From Prevotella sp. (GTDB lineage Bacteria > Bacteroidota > Bacteroidia > Bacteroidales > Bacteroidaceae): a stretch of DNA of 23,734 nt. Position 1 is the stretch's first letter. Each line of letters starts with the position of its first letter. The translations under genes were made by a program, and so were the position numbers. Location of the stretch: positions 1 through 23,734 of the forward strand of contig JAFRMM010000205.1 of assembly GCA_017430675.1 (NCBI GenBank), written 5' to 3'. The notes beneath the pieces are model-generated. The model searched no databases. It saw only the letters and a program-made list of their open reading frames with translations, and was not told the origin of the DNA. Positions 13,546 to 20,938 of the stretch are shown piece by piece.

Positions 13546-16500
13546 TTATCTGTACTCACTCGGACTCACGCCAAACTGTTTCTTAAAGACCACAGAGAAG
13601 TGGCTCTGGGTGCTGAAACCCGTTTTATCGGCAATCTCGGCGATGGTGTATTTGCCGCTCTTCAGCAGTTCTGCCGCACGGTTCAGTTTATAGGTACGGA
13701 AGAAGTTGCTGGGCGTCTCACCTGTCAGTCCCTTGATCTTATAATAGAGTTTCGTACGCGAGATATAGAGCATCTTCGTGATACGCGTCACGTCAAGTTC
13801 AGAGTTCGAGAGTTCTTCCTCCATCAGTTTGTAGAGTTCCTCCATAAAGTGCTTATCCTGTTCGGAGAGTGCATTCTCCACGCCCTCGTCCTCGGTCGTG
13901 GTGGCCTTCGTCAGCAACTTGCGCACACGCTCACGGTTCTTCAGTTGTGACTGGATCAGGGCCGAGAGCACAGCGGGCTCGAAAGGCTTCGTCACGTATG
14001 CATCGGCACCCACGTTCAGGCCCTCCACCTGGTTCTCTGCCGTAATCTTCGCCGTGACGAGGATCACTGGAATATGGCTCAACTGGATATCCTGTTTGAT
14101 CTCATGACAGAGTTCATAGCCGTCCTTACCTGGCATCGCCACGTCGCTGAGCACAATATTGGGTTCCTCGGCCCTCATCTCCTCGAGGGCGGTGTCAGCG
14201 TCAAGACAGGTGATAAGACGGTAGTCCTGCGAGAAGAGCAGACGCATGTAGTTGATGATCTCCGTATCATCATCTACCACAAGAACAGTCGGACGGTTGT
14301 CCTCTGACTGTTGGAGCGGGCGCTCTGCCTGTATCTTTACAGGGCTGTCGATGATGCGGAAGTCTGCCAGACCATCGCCCTCCAGCGGACGACGTTCCTC
14401 GGCAGTATAAGCCTGTTCTTCCATAGGATAGATCAACGTGAACACGGCCCCCGTCCCCTCTCCTTCTGTCCGATTACCAGCCGTCAGGCTACCGTGATGC
14501 AGTTCTGCCAGACGACGGGAGTAGTAAAGGCCGATGCCTGTACCCCAGTTCACGATGGCCTTCGTCTGGTTGTCAAGTTGGTAGTAGCGCTTGAAGATGT
14601 TCTCCTTCTGTTCCTCAGGGATGCCCTTGCCCGTATCGGCCACCGTCACCTTCACCTTTTCGTCAGCAGTATCCAGCGTTACGTCGATATGTCCGCCGCG
14701 GGGCGTAAACTTCAGGGCGTTCGACAGCAGGTTCGAGACGATCTTCTCCAGTTTGTCGCCATCCGTCCAGGCCAACAGTGAGTCTTCCATGCCGAAGCGG
14801 TTCAACGTTATGCCTTTCTCCTTCATATTAAACTCAAAGATGTCACAGATATCATTCATGGCCTTCACCACGTCGATCTGCTCCACACTCAGACGCAGGG
14901 TGTCGTTCTCCAACTTGTTGAAGTCCATCAGTTGGTTCACGAGTTTAAACATCCTTTGAATGCTGCGCTGGGCCACACTGAGCAGGTTATGATCCTCGTC
15001 GCTGAGGTTACCTTTCCTGTTCAGTTGGCCTACGGGCCCCGCAATCATCGTGAGCGGTGTGCGGAACTCATGGGCGATATTGGCGAAGAAACTCATGTTC
15101 ATGGCATTCACGCGCTTCTCCTGTTCCTTCTCCATCTGAGCCTGACGGGCAGCCCTGCGGGCCTTCACCACGCGACGGGCGTTCTGGTAGAGATACCCCG
15201 CCAACAGTCCTCCCAACACGAGATAGATGAGCCATGCCCACCATGAATAGGCAGGTGCCCGTTCCACCACAACGCGAATGCTCCGCTCATCGCTGTTGCC
15301 CTCGTCACTGGCGCTGTCAGTGGTGCGTACCCTGAAGGTGTAGTGGCCTGACGACAGGTTGGCATAACTGGCCACATGGTTATTGCCGGCATCGATCCAT
15401 TCGCTGTCAAAGCCGTCGAGTTTATAATAATAGTGTACGCGCTCATATTCCCCAAAGTCAAGGGCCGTATAGGAGATACTGAAACTGTTCTCGTTGTGTT
15501 TCAGGCGAATCTCCTGACAACTGTCCAGCATCGCCTCGATGGGACTGCCGTCGGCAGGGCGCACCAGTTGGTTGTGTATCTTCAGGTCGCAGAACCTGAG
15601 CGGGAGTTCCCTCAGCGTGTCAATGTCGGCAGGGTTGAACATGGTGATGCCGTCCGTACCACCGAATACCAGACTGCCGTTAGGCAACTGGCACGAGGCA
15701 CGGTCCATAAACTCATCGCTAGCAATTCCGTCGGCCTTATAGAGCGAGGTGATACGTCCCGTCTTGGTATCCAGACGGTTCAGGCCCTTCATCGTACTGA
15801 TCCAGAGATTACCCTGATGCCCCACTTCAATGCTGGCCACGTCGGAACACGAGAGACCTGCGATACGGGTCATGGTGTTCGTCCGGGGACTGTAGCGCAA
15901 CAGACCGTTGCTCACCGTACCTATCCATACGTCGCCCTTCTCGTCCTCATACATGTCGGTGGGGATATAGACGCTCCTGCGGATGCACTTCTGCATGTCA
16001 GGAATCTCGAGTTGGGTCAGTTTGTCCGTCTTTGGATCCATCTGCACGATATTCTGGAAGAAGGCCGAGATGAGCATCTGGCCGTCGCTGAGTTTCAACA
16101 AAGACGGGATAAAGGTGTAATCCACATTGAAGGCCTGTTTGGGCTCTGCTTCGCTCGTACCTGGGCGGAAGCCGATCACGTAGGTCGAACTCGTTGCCGC
16201 CCATACCGTACCGTCGTCCGTCTGTTCGAAGTCCATGGTCATGAACACGGGCCACTGTCCGAGGATATTCAACCTTCCTCCGTCGTAGCGGCACTTCATC
16301 ACGATATTGCTCGTTGAGAGCCATAGCAATCCGTCGCGGTCGCAGAAGATGTGGGTCACGGCATTCTTCTTCTCTCCTGCGGGCAGTCCCTCTATCTCTA
16401 TCGGCTCTGCTTTCTGCGTGTTGCAGTGATAGACGAAGACACCCTTCCTCATGGTCGATATCCACAGGTTCTCCTGCTTGTCCATCGCTACAGCCATCAC

Positions 16501-17589
16501 CGAAGAGTTCTCAATCACACGGTTCAGGTAACTGTCGTTACCGCCGAACTTCTCCTTATAGTAATAGTCGGCGAAGAGGCCTTTGTCGTAGGTGCCCAGC
16601 CACACGTTCTTCTTGGAGTCCTGGAATATCTGGGTGACATAGGCATCGGGCACAGGGATGGTGAAGCCCGCGTCACCCTCACCGCGTAGGGTGTGCGCCA
16701 GCAGGTTCAGTTCAAACATGCCGTTCTTCGAGGTACTCAGCAGGATGGCGTTGTTCTCCAGCAGACAGGCTGCCTGCACCACACTGCCATGCGCCAGCAG
16801 CCTCGACTCCACCTCAGGGCTGAGGGGTATGATCTGGTGTGACTTCGTGTCGTAGAGCAGCAGAGTGCCATTGCCCGAGGACAGCAACAGACCGTTCTTC
16901 AACAGGGCGAAATAATAGAAGCCACTTTCTTCAAAGTGTTTCAGTTCCGTTCGCAACTTGTAGGTGTCACCAGCATACACCAGCAGGTTATCGGGCCCCA
17001 CCAACAGGATGTCGTCGGAGGCATCGATGAAGAAGTCGCCCCATGACTGATTGACCATCTGACGGCTGATATGCGGCAGGAAGATATGGTGCAGTTCGTC
17101 ATAGACCAGTACCTCCATACCGTTATACGCGAATACACGACCCTTCGAGTCCATCAGCAGTTTACGGGCATTGCGGTTACCCGTCTGCATCGGGATGCGC
17201 TCAAAGTTGTCCATCTTCGTATAGCGGCAGACCCCGTTCACAGTGGCTACCCACAGGCGTCCTTTCTGGTCGCAGAGCAATCCCTGCACGTTGTTGTCGG
17301 GAAGGCCCGTCGAGTCGTCACTACAGAAATACTGGTGATACTCGTGCCCGTCGTAGCGGTTCAGCCCCCGGAACGTGGCGATCCACAACTGTCCCGCGGC
17401 ATCCTCCTCAATACACTGCACACGACTGTTCGACAGTTCCTGCGCCACTACCAGGTCATGCTCCTCGTCCTTGTCCCTGTTGGCATCGGAGCAAGACTTC
17501 TGTTCACAGGAAATCATCATCCCAGTCCCCACGAGACAGGCGATCGCCTCTACTAAGAATAACCCAAAATACCTTTTCATAAATGTCAT
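13546..17589 (-). CDS. Hybrid two-component system regulator (HTCS)
   Basis: This encodes 1347 residues in one polypeptide. The N-terminal signal or lipobox-like segment ends near Cys28 (GMMISC). A periplasmic sensor made of two-component-regulator propeller repeats (about 45-690) has repeated G-x-(L/V)-W-(I/V)-(A/G)-T motifs, such as AGQLWIATFRGLNRYDG. A Y_Y_Y domain (about 700-765) and a membrane helix (about 780-805) follow. HisKA carries the phosphoacceptor His840 in HEFRTPL, and the HATPase has ADTGKGIPEE. A receiver domain follows with Asp1149 in VLSDVAMPGKDGYE. A C-terminal AraC-type HTH ends with FSTQSHFSVVFKKQFGVSP. HTCS proteins usually sense glycan fragments and switch on nearby polysaccharide-utilisation genes. 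No susC/susD lies in this window. The ATG at 17580 is an alternative start. Confidence 0.93.
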   Translation of the reverse strand: MTFMKRYFGLFLVEAIACLVGTGMMISCEQKSCSDANRDKDEEHDLVVAQELSNSRVQCIEEDAAGQLWIATFRGLNRYDGHEYHQYFCSDDSTGLPDNNVQGLLCDQKGRLWVATVNGVCRYTKMDNFERIPMQTGNRNARKLLMDSKGRVFAYNGMEVLVYDELHHIFLPHISRQMVNQSWGDFFIDASDDILLVGPDNLLVYAGDTYKLRTELKHFEESGFYYFALLKNGLLLSSGNGTLLLYDTKSHQIIPLSPEVESRLLAHGSVVQAACLLENNAILLSTSKNGMFELNLLAHTLRGEGDAGFTIPVPDAYVTQIFQDSKKNVWLGTYDKGLFADYYYKEKFGGNDSYLNRVIENSSVMAVAMDKQENLWISTMRKGVFVYHCNTQKAEPIEIEGLPAGEKKNAVTHIFCDRDGLLWLSTSNIVMKCRYDGGRLNILGQWPVFMTMDFEQTDDGTVWAATSSTYVIGFRPGTSEAEPKQAFNVDYTFIPSLLKLSDGQMLISAFFQNIVQMDPKTDKLTQLEIPDMQKCIRRSVYIPTDMYEDEKGDVWIGTVSNGLLRYSPRTNTMTRIAGLSCSDVASIEVGHQGNLWISTMKGLNRLDTKTGRITSLYKADGIASDEFMDRASCQLPNGSLVFGGTDGITMFNPADIDTLRELPLRFCDLKIHNQLVRPADGSPIEAMLDSCQEIRLKHNENSFSISYTALDFGEYERVHYYYKLDGFDSEWIDAGNNHVASYANLSSGHYTFRVRTTDSASDEGNSDERSIRVVVERAPAYSWWAWLIYLVLGGLLAGYLYQNARRVVKARRAARQAQMEKEQEKRVNAMNMSFFANIAHEFRTPLTMIAGPVGQLNRKGNLSDEDHNLLSVAQRSIQRMFKLVNQLMDFNKLENDTLRLSVEQIDVVKAMNDICDIFEFNMKEKGITLNRFGMEDSLLAWTDGDKLEKIVSNLLSNALKFTPRGGHIDVTLDTADEKVKVTVADTGKGIPEEQKENIFKRYYQLDNQTKAIVNWGTGIGLYYSRRLAELHHGSLTAGNRTEGEGTGAVFTLIYPMEEQAYTAEERRPLEGDGLADFRIIDSPVKIQAERPLQQSEDNRPTVLVVDDDTEIINYMRLLFSQDYRLITCLDADTALEEMRAEEPNIVLSDVAMPGKDGYELCHEIKQDIQLSHIPVILVTAKITAENQVEGLNVGADAYVTKPFEPAVLSALIQSQLKNRERVRKLLTKATTTEDEGVENALSEQDKHFMEELYKLMEEELSNSELDVTRITKMLYISRTKLYYKIKGLTGETPSNFFRTYKLNRAAELLKSGKYTIAEIADKTGFSTQSHFSVVFKKQFGVSPSEYR

Positions 17590-17653
17590 GTCCTACCGTT
17601 TGTCACAATCATGTAGATGAAGAATAAAACCATTATGAATGTCTATTCGTTGG

Positions 17654-17661
17654 CAAAGATA
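17654..17661 (-). promoter_or_regulatory. -7 element of the HTCS gene
   Basis: Leftward TATCTTTG lies 65 bp before the HTCS start codon. A clear -33 TTG at the usual distance is not seen. Confidence 0.45.
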
Positions 17662-17743
17662 ATAATAATTCTCCAATTATCTGCATATCTCGTATCAGAT
17701 ATTTTTCTCAGAGGGGCAAATACCACAAGGATTATCCTTCGCG

Positions 17744-17755
17744 CCCGCGCGCGGG
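17744..17755. repeat. GC palindrome
   Basis: CCCGCGCGCGGG is a 12-bp perfect palindrome in an otherwise AT-rich stretch. Confidence 0.6.
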
Positions 17756-17777
17756 AGTAGGTTAAACCCGAAAACAA

Positions 17778-17844
17778 GTGTCCCATCTGTCCCATGTGTC
17801 CCTGTCGTTTTGCGGAAAAGGGACAGATGGGACAGGTGGGACAC
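17778..17844. repeat. Long hairpin with arms built of 9-nt TGTCCCATn units
   Basis: The left arm (17778-17803) and right arm (17819-17844) pair at 24 of 26 positions around a 15-nt loop. Each arm is three tandem 9-nt units, TGTCCCAT(C/G) on the left and GGGACA(G)(A/G)T on the right, so it is a tandem repeat and an inverted repeat at once. There is no T-run to make it a simple terminator. Confidence 0.85.
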
Positions 17845-17865
17845 ATAAAAAGCGAGTATGGCAAC

Positions 17866-17899
17866 TATGTATGCGTGCACACATATACGCGCGCGTATA
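17866..17899. repeat. 34-nt perfect alternating purine-pyrimidine tract
   Basis: Every step from 17866 to 17899 alternates pyrimidine and purine, with GTGCACAC and CGCGCGCG blocks. Such tracts favour left-handed (Z) DNA under negative supercoiling. Confidence 0.7.
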
Positions 17900-17986
17900 A
17901 AGAAGCCCTCCAGGAATGGGAGGGATTGGGTGCAGGATATCCGGTGGCACTTATCACCCGGATTCTCTCGAGAATTCATCCGTATA

Positions 17987-18091
17987 GTGCCACCGTTTTC
18001 CGCTACGGAGCCACGATAGGAAAAAATAGTGGCACGATAGCAGCAAACGGTGGCTCCGTATGATCGTACGGAACCTCCATTTTCCATGAAA
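17987..18091 (+). repeat. Five-unit 21-nt tandem array
   Basis: Units start at 17987, 18008, 18029, 18050 and 18071. Each opens with a 9-nt core close to GTGsCwCsr (GTGCCACCG, GAGCCACGA, GTGGCACGA, GTGGCTCCG, GAACCTCCA), followed by 12 variable bases. Cores alternate in orientation sense (GCCAC against GTGGC), so units 2 and 4 also form an 11-bp inverted repeat (TACGGAGCCAC/GTGGCTCCGTA). A related core (GTGGCAC) lies at 17944-17950. The period is that of iteron-like binding arrays, but no initiator gene is nearby. Confidence 0.6.
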
Positions 18092-18135
18092 TCGGGGCCA
18101 AAGACCCCAATGCGCATCATAAAATTCCTGAAACA

Positions 18136-18167
18136 TTTGGACGTTTCGGGAATTATACTTATTTTTG
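18136..18167 (+). promoter_or_regulatory. Promoter for the zinc-ribbon fragment gene
   Basis: TTTG (18136-18139), a 20-bp spacer and TATTTTTG (18160-18167) give a full match to the Bacteroidota consensus. The leader to the ATG at 18291 would be about 115 nt. Confidence 0.7.
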
Positions 18168-18290
18168 CAACCACTTTCAACATCAAACTGGGCTACATCC
18201 TTTCCCTGGGTTGACGCTGAAAGAGATGTAGAACGCACAGAGGTTTACGGCATCTCAGACAGACTACTTGAATGTGGATTAGCAGAACTT

Positions 18291-18461
18291 ATGACCAAAG
18301 AGCAGTTAAAACAGTATTACCGCCGCTTCTGCCGCTGGCAACAGGATGTTCCGCACTATGTCAATCGCCACGAGGACACCGTCCTGCATTGTCATAACTG
18401 CGGAACTGAGTTTTCCGACAACTTCTGTCCGCGCTGTGGCCCACCAGCAACAGACTCATAA
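18291..18461 (+). pseudogene. Zinc-ribbon N-terminal fragment of a DUF3667-like membrane protein
   Basis: This encodes 56 residues from the ATG at 18291. A helical start (MTKEQLKQYYRRFCRWQQD) precedes a zinc ribbon with Cys34, Cys37, Cys46 and Cys49 (HCHNCGTEF, DNFCPRCG). This is the layout at the N-terminus of Bacteroidota proteins of the DUF3667 type (H-C-x-N-C-G-x-x-F-x-x-N-(F/Y)-C-P-x-C-G-Q), which continue into membrane helices. Here the frame stops six residues after the last Cys (PPATDS), so the membrane part is missing. It has a good promoter and could still make a small zinc-binding peptide. The family call is from memory; truncation is the best reading, but a genuine small protein is possible. 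Codons upstream of 18291 are open in frame but lack an ATG after the promoter. Confidence 0.5.
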
Positions 18462-18693
18462 TCATGGCTCTTCTCATTGGTAAATATATTATAATGGTTT
18501 AGGTTGCAAAGATAGTACAAATCGTGGGAAATACCAAAAGATTCACTAAAATTAAAATACCAACTCTGGAGGTCAGGCCCCAGAACGCTGTTTTTGCAGT
18601 GCCATTCGTCACAAAACCACACAGTTTATCCCAAATTGTTGGTGGTTTTCGCAAATATCCGTACCTTTGCGGTTGAAAACTTATAAAACATAT
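18462..18693. other. Intergenic region with promoters in both directions
   Basis: No gene seen. It has a leftward TATCTTTG at 18514-18507 pointing back across the zinc-ribbon fragment, and the rightward promoter module B at 18601-18669. Confidence 0.5.
18601..18669 (+). promoter_or_regulatory. Promoter module B, copy 1 (upstream of GNAT gene)
   Basis: The -33 TTG (18639-18641), 20-bp spacer and TACCTTTG (18662-18669) follow an upstream block GCCATTCGTCACA...CAGnnTATCCCA. The same block with the same spacing occurs at 22344-22412. At least 24 of the first 30 positions are identical. The block lies just upstream of -33, where an activator or repressor would bind. Confidence 0.65.
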
Positions 18694-19293
18694 ATGAAAC
18701 TAAACAGAGCAACAATTGAAGATTATGAGTCCATCATCACATTCTACGATGACGTGACGGACAGGACTCCAGACATGGAGCGCTTTGCCCGATGGCAGAG
18801 ACGTAAGCACCCCACCATCGATGGGATCAGAGCCTATATCGAGGAGGGAAGTATGTACCTTTATAATGAGAATGATGTGATAATTGGGGCAATGGCTGTC
18901 ACGATGTACCAAGGTGAAGATTATCACGCCATCAATTGGTCACAACAAGTTCCAGACAATGAGGTGGCTGTGATTCATATCCTTGCCGTAAGTCCTGATG
19001 CTCAGGGTAAAGGCATCGGTTCTGAGATGATTCGTGAGGCCATCCGTCTTGCCAAGTCATCTGGTATGAAGGCTATTCGCCTTGATGCCCTCGCCACGAA
19101 CACACCAGCCCATAGGATTTACAAGTCCTTAGGCTTTGAGTATCGAGGCCAGCAGCATCTTTATGCCGAGAACACAGGATGGACAGACTTCTATTTCTTT
19201 GAATACAAACCCCGCTTTAAGTTCAACACCGTGGGATTGTTTACTAACGACAACAAGGATGATAGGGCTTATCGCACTGGTGAAAGTTATTAA
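18694..19293 (+). CDS. GNAT family N-acetyltransferase
   Basis: This encodes 199 residues from the ATG at 18694, 25 bp after the -7 element. It shows the GNAT fold: IHILAVSPDAQGKGIGSEM with the acetyl-CoA pyrophosphate loop QGKGIG (104-109). It continues with AIRLDALATNTPAHRIYKSLGF and ends its conserved part at WTDFYFFEYKP (about 172). The last 27 residues (from RFKFNTVG) look like read-through into a fragment of another gene that begins at 19259 in a different frame. Hence the natural C-terminus has probably been replaced at a deletion junction. The substrate is unknown; a small-molecule amine or protein N-terminus are both possible. Confidence 0.8.
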   Translation: MKLNRATIEDYESIITFYDDVTDRTPDMERFARWQRRKHPTIDGIRAYIEEGSMYLYNENDVIIGAMAVTMYQGEDYHAINWSQQVPDNEVAVIHILAVSPDAQGKGIGSEMIREAIRLAKSSGMKAIRLDALATNTPAHRIYKSLGFEYRGQQHLYAENTGWTDFYFFEYKPRFKFNTVGLFTNDNKDDRAYRTGESY

Positions 19294-19486
19294 CGCAATC
19301 TGTTCGTTTGTGGTAAGACATAGGATAGAGTACCTACACACCAAAGCCAACAAGGTAACGGGCTTCCTGCTCTTTATCGGTGTGATGACCATCGGGCAGT
19401 CATACTTCGTCCCCATAGTATGGATGATTGCTTGCATCGCCCTCTTCGCCGCCATACAGGAAGGACATTATATTCGTAGCAAATAA
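19259..19486 (+). pseudogene. C-terminal fragment of a CDP-alcohol phosphatidyltransferase-like protein
   Basis: This is a 75-codon frame overlapping the end of the GNAT gene. It carries two hydrophobic helices and the phrases VVRHRIEYLHTKANKVTGF and AAIQEGHYIRSK. These resemble the C-terminal part of CDP-alcohol phosphatidyltransferases (membrane enzymes of phospholipid headgroup synthesis). The catalytic DG..AR...G...D motif of the N-terminal half is absent. It is therefore a remnant; it could at most make a small membrane peptide. The family assignment is from pattern memory. Confidence 0.5.
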
Positions 19487-19499
19487 TTGTAATTATCTG

Positions 19500-19507
19500 T
19501 ACCTTTG
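19500..19507 (+). promoter_or_regulatory. -7 element of the GNAT-zinc-ribbon gene
   Basis: TACCTTTG fits the consensus and lies 22 bp before the ATG at 19530. No clear -33 TTG at 20 bp. Confidence 0.55.
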
Positions 19508-19529
19508 CAGCGACAAATGTTTAAAGAAT

Positions 19530-20453
19530 ATGGAACAAGAAATGAATATCAGATTAGCGCTCGGCTCTGCCGCTTTGCTACGCAAAGAACAACCCAAAGA
19601 TTATCGTGAGGTGGAGAACCTCACACGTGAAGCATTCTGGAACGTCTATCGTCCTGGATGCACGGAGCATTACGTGCTCAATCAGTATAGAACCAATCCC
19701 GACTTCATCCCAGAATTGGACTTGGTGATGGAGGAGGAAGGTAAGATTATCGGTCACGTAATGTTCTCTAAGGCTGAAATCATCTTAGATGATGGAACGG
19801 TCTTTCCTTCTTGGACATTCGGTCCCATCAGCATTCATCCAGACTACAAGCGCAAGGGCTATGGGCTGAAATTGTTGCAATATGCATTGGAGAAGGCCAA
19901 AGAAATGGGCATTGGCCTGATTCAGATGGAAGGAAATATCGGGTTCTACCGTCATGCAGGATTCGACTTGGCCAGCAAGATGAAGATTCACTATCATGCA
20001 GAGCCAAAGGAGTCGGAAGTGCCGTATTTCCTTGCCCAAGAACTGATTCCCGGCTATTGGGGCAACCGCGAAGACACTTACTGCCCACCCAAGGGCTACT
20101 TCGTGGCAGACGAAAATCCAGAGGCTTTTGAGGCTTACGAAGCCACCTTCCCACCAAAAGAAAAGGCATTCCAAGAGGGCCAACTGCCACTGTCCTGTCA
20201 GAGTTGCGGCATGCCTCTCACCAAGAATGAGGACTGCGGCACCAATGCCGACGGCAGCATTAATTTCGACTACTGCAAGTACTGCTATAAGGATGGCCGT
20301 TTCCTGCAGGAATGCTCTATGGACGAAATGATTGAGCATTGTTCACAGTTTGTAGATGATGTCAACAAACAGATGCCCAAGCCCATGTCCAAGGAAGAAT
20401 ACAAGCAGATGATGCAAGGCTTCTTCCCAATGCTTAAGAGATGGAGAAAATAG
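19530..20453 (+). CDS. GNAT acetyltransferase fused to a C-terminal zinc ribbon
   Basis: This encodes 307 residues. Residues about 7-190 are a GNAT domain of the 'predicted N-acetyltransferase YhbS' kind: FGPISIHPDYKRKGYGLKLL, with the CoA loop RKGYG (108-112), then GNIGFYRHAGF. Residues 223-307 are a putative zinc-ribbon domain with CQSC (223-226) and CKYC (249-252), followed by a helical tail ending PMLKRWRK. The same ribbon domain stands alone in the gene at the right end of the window. The combination is known to me in Bacteroidota and Firmicutes, but its function is not. The start at 19530 follows a -7 element; a second ATG lies at 19542. Confidence 0.8.
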   Translation: MEQEMNIRLALGSAALLRKEQPKDYREVENLTREAFWNVYRPGCTEHYVLNQYRTNPDFIPELDLVMEEEGKIIGHVMFSKAEIILDDGTVFPSWTFGPISIHPDYKRKGYGLKLLQYALEKAKEMGIGLIQMEGNIGFYRHAGFDLASKMKIHYHAEPKESEVPYFLAQELIPGYWGNREDTYCPPKGYFVADENPEAFEAYEATFPPKEKAFQEGQLPLSCQSCGMPLTKNEDCGTNADGSINFDYCKYCYKDGRFLQECSMDEMIEHCSQFVDDVNKQMPKPMSKEEYKQMMQGFFPMLKRWRK

Positions 20454-20595
20454 CATTAAGACCATTCACCATGTAACAGGTGCAGATTCCTATTCGATTG
20501 ACGGAGAAGAATGGATGGGGAAAGACATCCTTGATACAACAACAGATCCAGATATATTCTGGGCAAAGCCAGAAATCAACAAAATATGTATATAA
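20441..20595 (+). pseudogene. Junction fragments: possible GNAT start and an unrecognised C-terminal fragment
   Basis: Two overlapping scraps are visible. From the ATG at 20441 one frame reads MEKIALRPFTM then stops, like the first residues of a RimL-type GNAT. In another frame, open from before 20449 to the TAA at 20593-20595, the sequence TIHHVTGADSYSIDGEEWM, then GKDILDTTTDPDIFWAKPE, looks like the end of a real protein but has no start codon. I do not recognise the family. Confidence 0.35.
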
Positions 20596-20705
20596 CCCGC
20601 AAACTCCCTAATACACGAATTGACGTGGCCGATGCCCTGCGAGGAATCGCTGTGGCAGGCATCATCCTGTATCACTCCGTAGAGCATTTTAATATCTTTA
20701 CGTAG
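20586..20705 (+). pseudogene. N-terminal fragment of a DUF418/YeiB-like membrane protein
   Basis: This is a 39-codon frame starting MYITRKLPNTRIDVADALRG and continuing IAVAGIILYHSVEHFN. RI-V-DALRG-A--GI is the N-terminal signature of DUF418 (YeiB-like) multi-pass membrane proteins, normally about 350-400 residues. A TAG ends it after the first membrane helix. Confidence 0.55.
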
Positions 20706-20712
20706 GTGACAA

Positions 20713-20932
20713 ATGCAACGTCTATACTATCTCGATAATCTAAAGGTCTGTCTGACAGTGTTGGTAATCATGCATCATGCCGCCCAGTCGTATGGTGCAT
20801 ACATATTCCACCTGATATTGATGATTGTTCTACAGAATGCCGTGGATGGTGTCTGGATGGGCGCCTTTGGCAAATTCATTTTCATTGGAGTCGTTACCAC
20901 CATCCTTTCCTTCTTACTGACATGGCTTGATT
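20713..20932 (+). pseudogene. Internally deleted acyltransferase-3 family protein
   Basis: The start MQRLYYLDNLKVCLTVLVIM followed by HHAAQSYG matches the first helix of acyltransferase family 3 (O-acyltransferases with about ten membrane helices). The next residues jump at once to what reads as the last two helices (FHLILMIVLQNAVDGVWMG and FIFIGVVTTILSFLLTWL). About 300 middle residues are missing, but the frame is kept across the junction. After about 20932 the frame runs into a different gene fragment. Confidence 0.6.
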
Positions 20933-20938
20933 TTACAG

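Larger units (their letters stand above)
17590..18159. other. Gene-poor, highly structured intergenic region
   Basis: No frame here looks like a real protein. The longest ones are read-through of repeats, with low-complexity peptides. The region holds the HTCS promoter (17654-17661), a GC palindrome, a long hairpin, an alternating purine-pyrimidine tract, a small CCCTCC/GGAGGG hairpin (17906-17924) and a 21-nt tandem array, each listed separately. Confidence 0.6.

Noticed and set aside
15376..16317. Long rightward frame opposite the HTCS gene
   Set aside because: It is an antisense shadow of the propeller repeats, with no start context and no recognisable domain.
17987..18091. Tandem array as integron attC sites
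   Set aside because: Units are 21 nt, lack the GTTRRRY core and are not interleaved with cassettes. No integron integrase is seen.
17695..18186. Leftward 163-codon frame through the structured region
   Set aside because: It is read-through of the tandem array and hairpin repeats (SHLSHLSLF, GATVCCYRATI). No promoter, signal or domain supports it.
18392..18622. Leftward 76-codon frame across the zinc-ribbon fragment
   Set aside because: There is no domain or conserved pattern. A leftward -7-like element at 18507-18514 exists but lies inside the frame, so the start would be lost.
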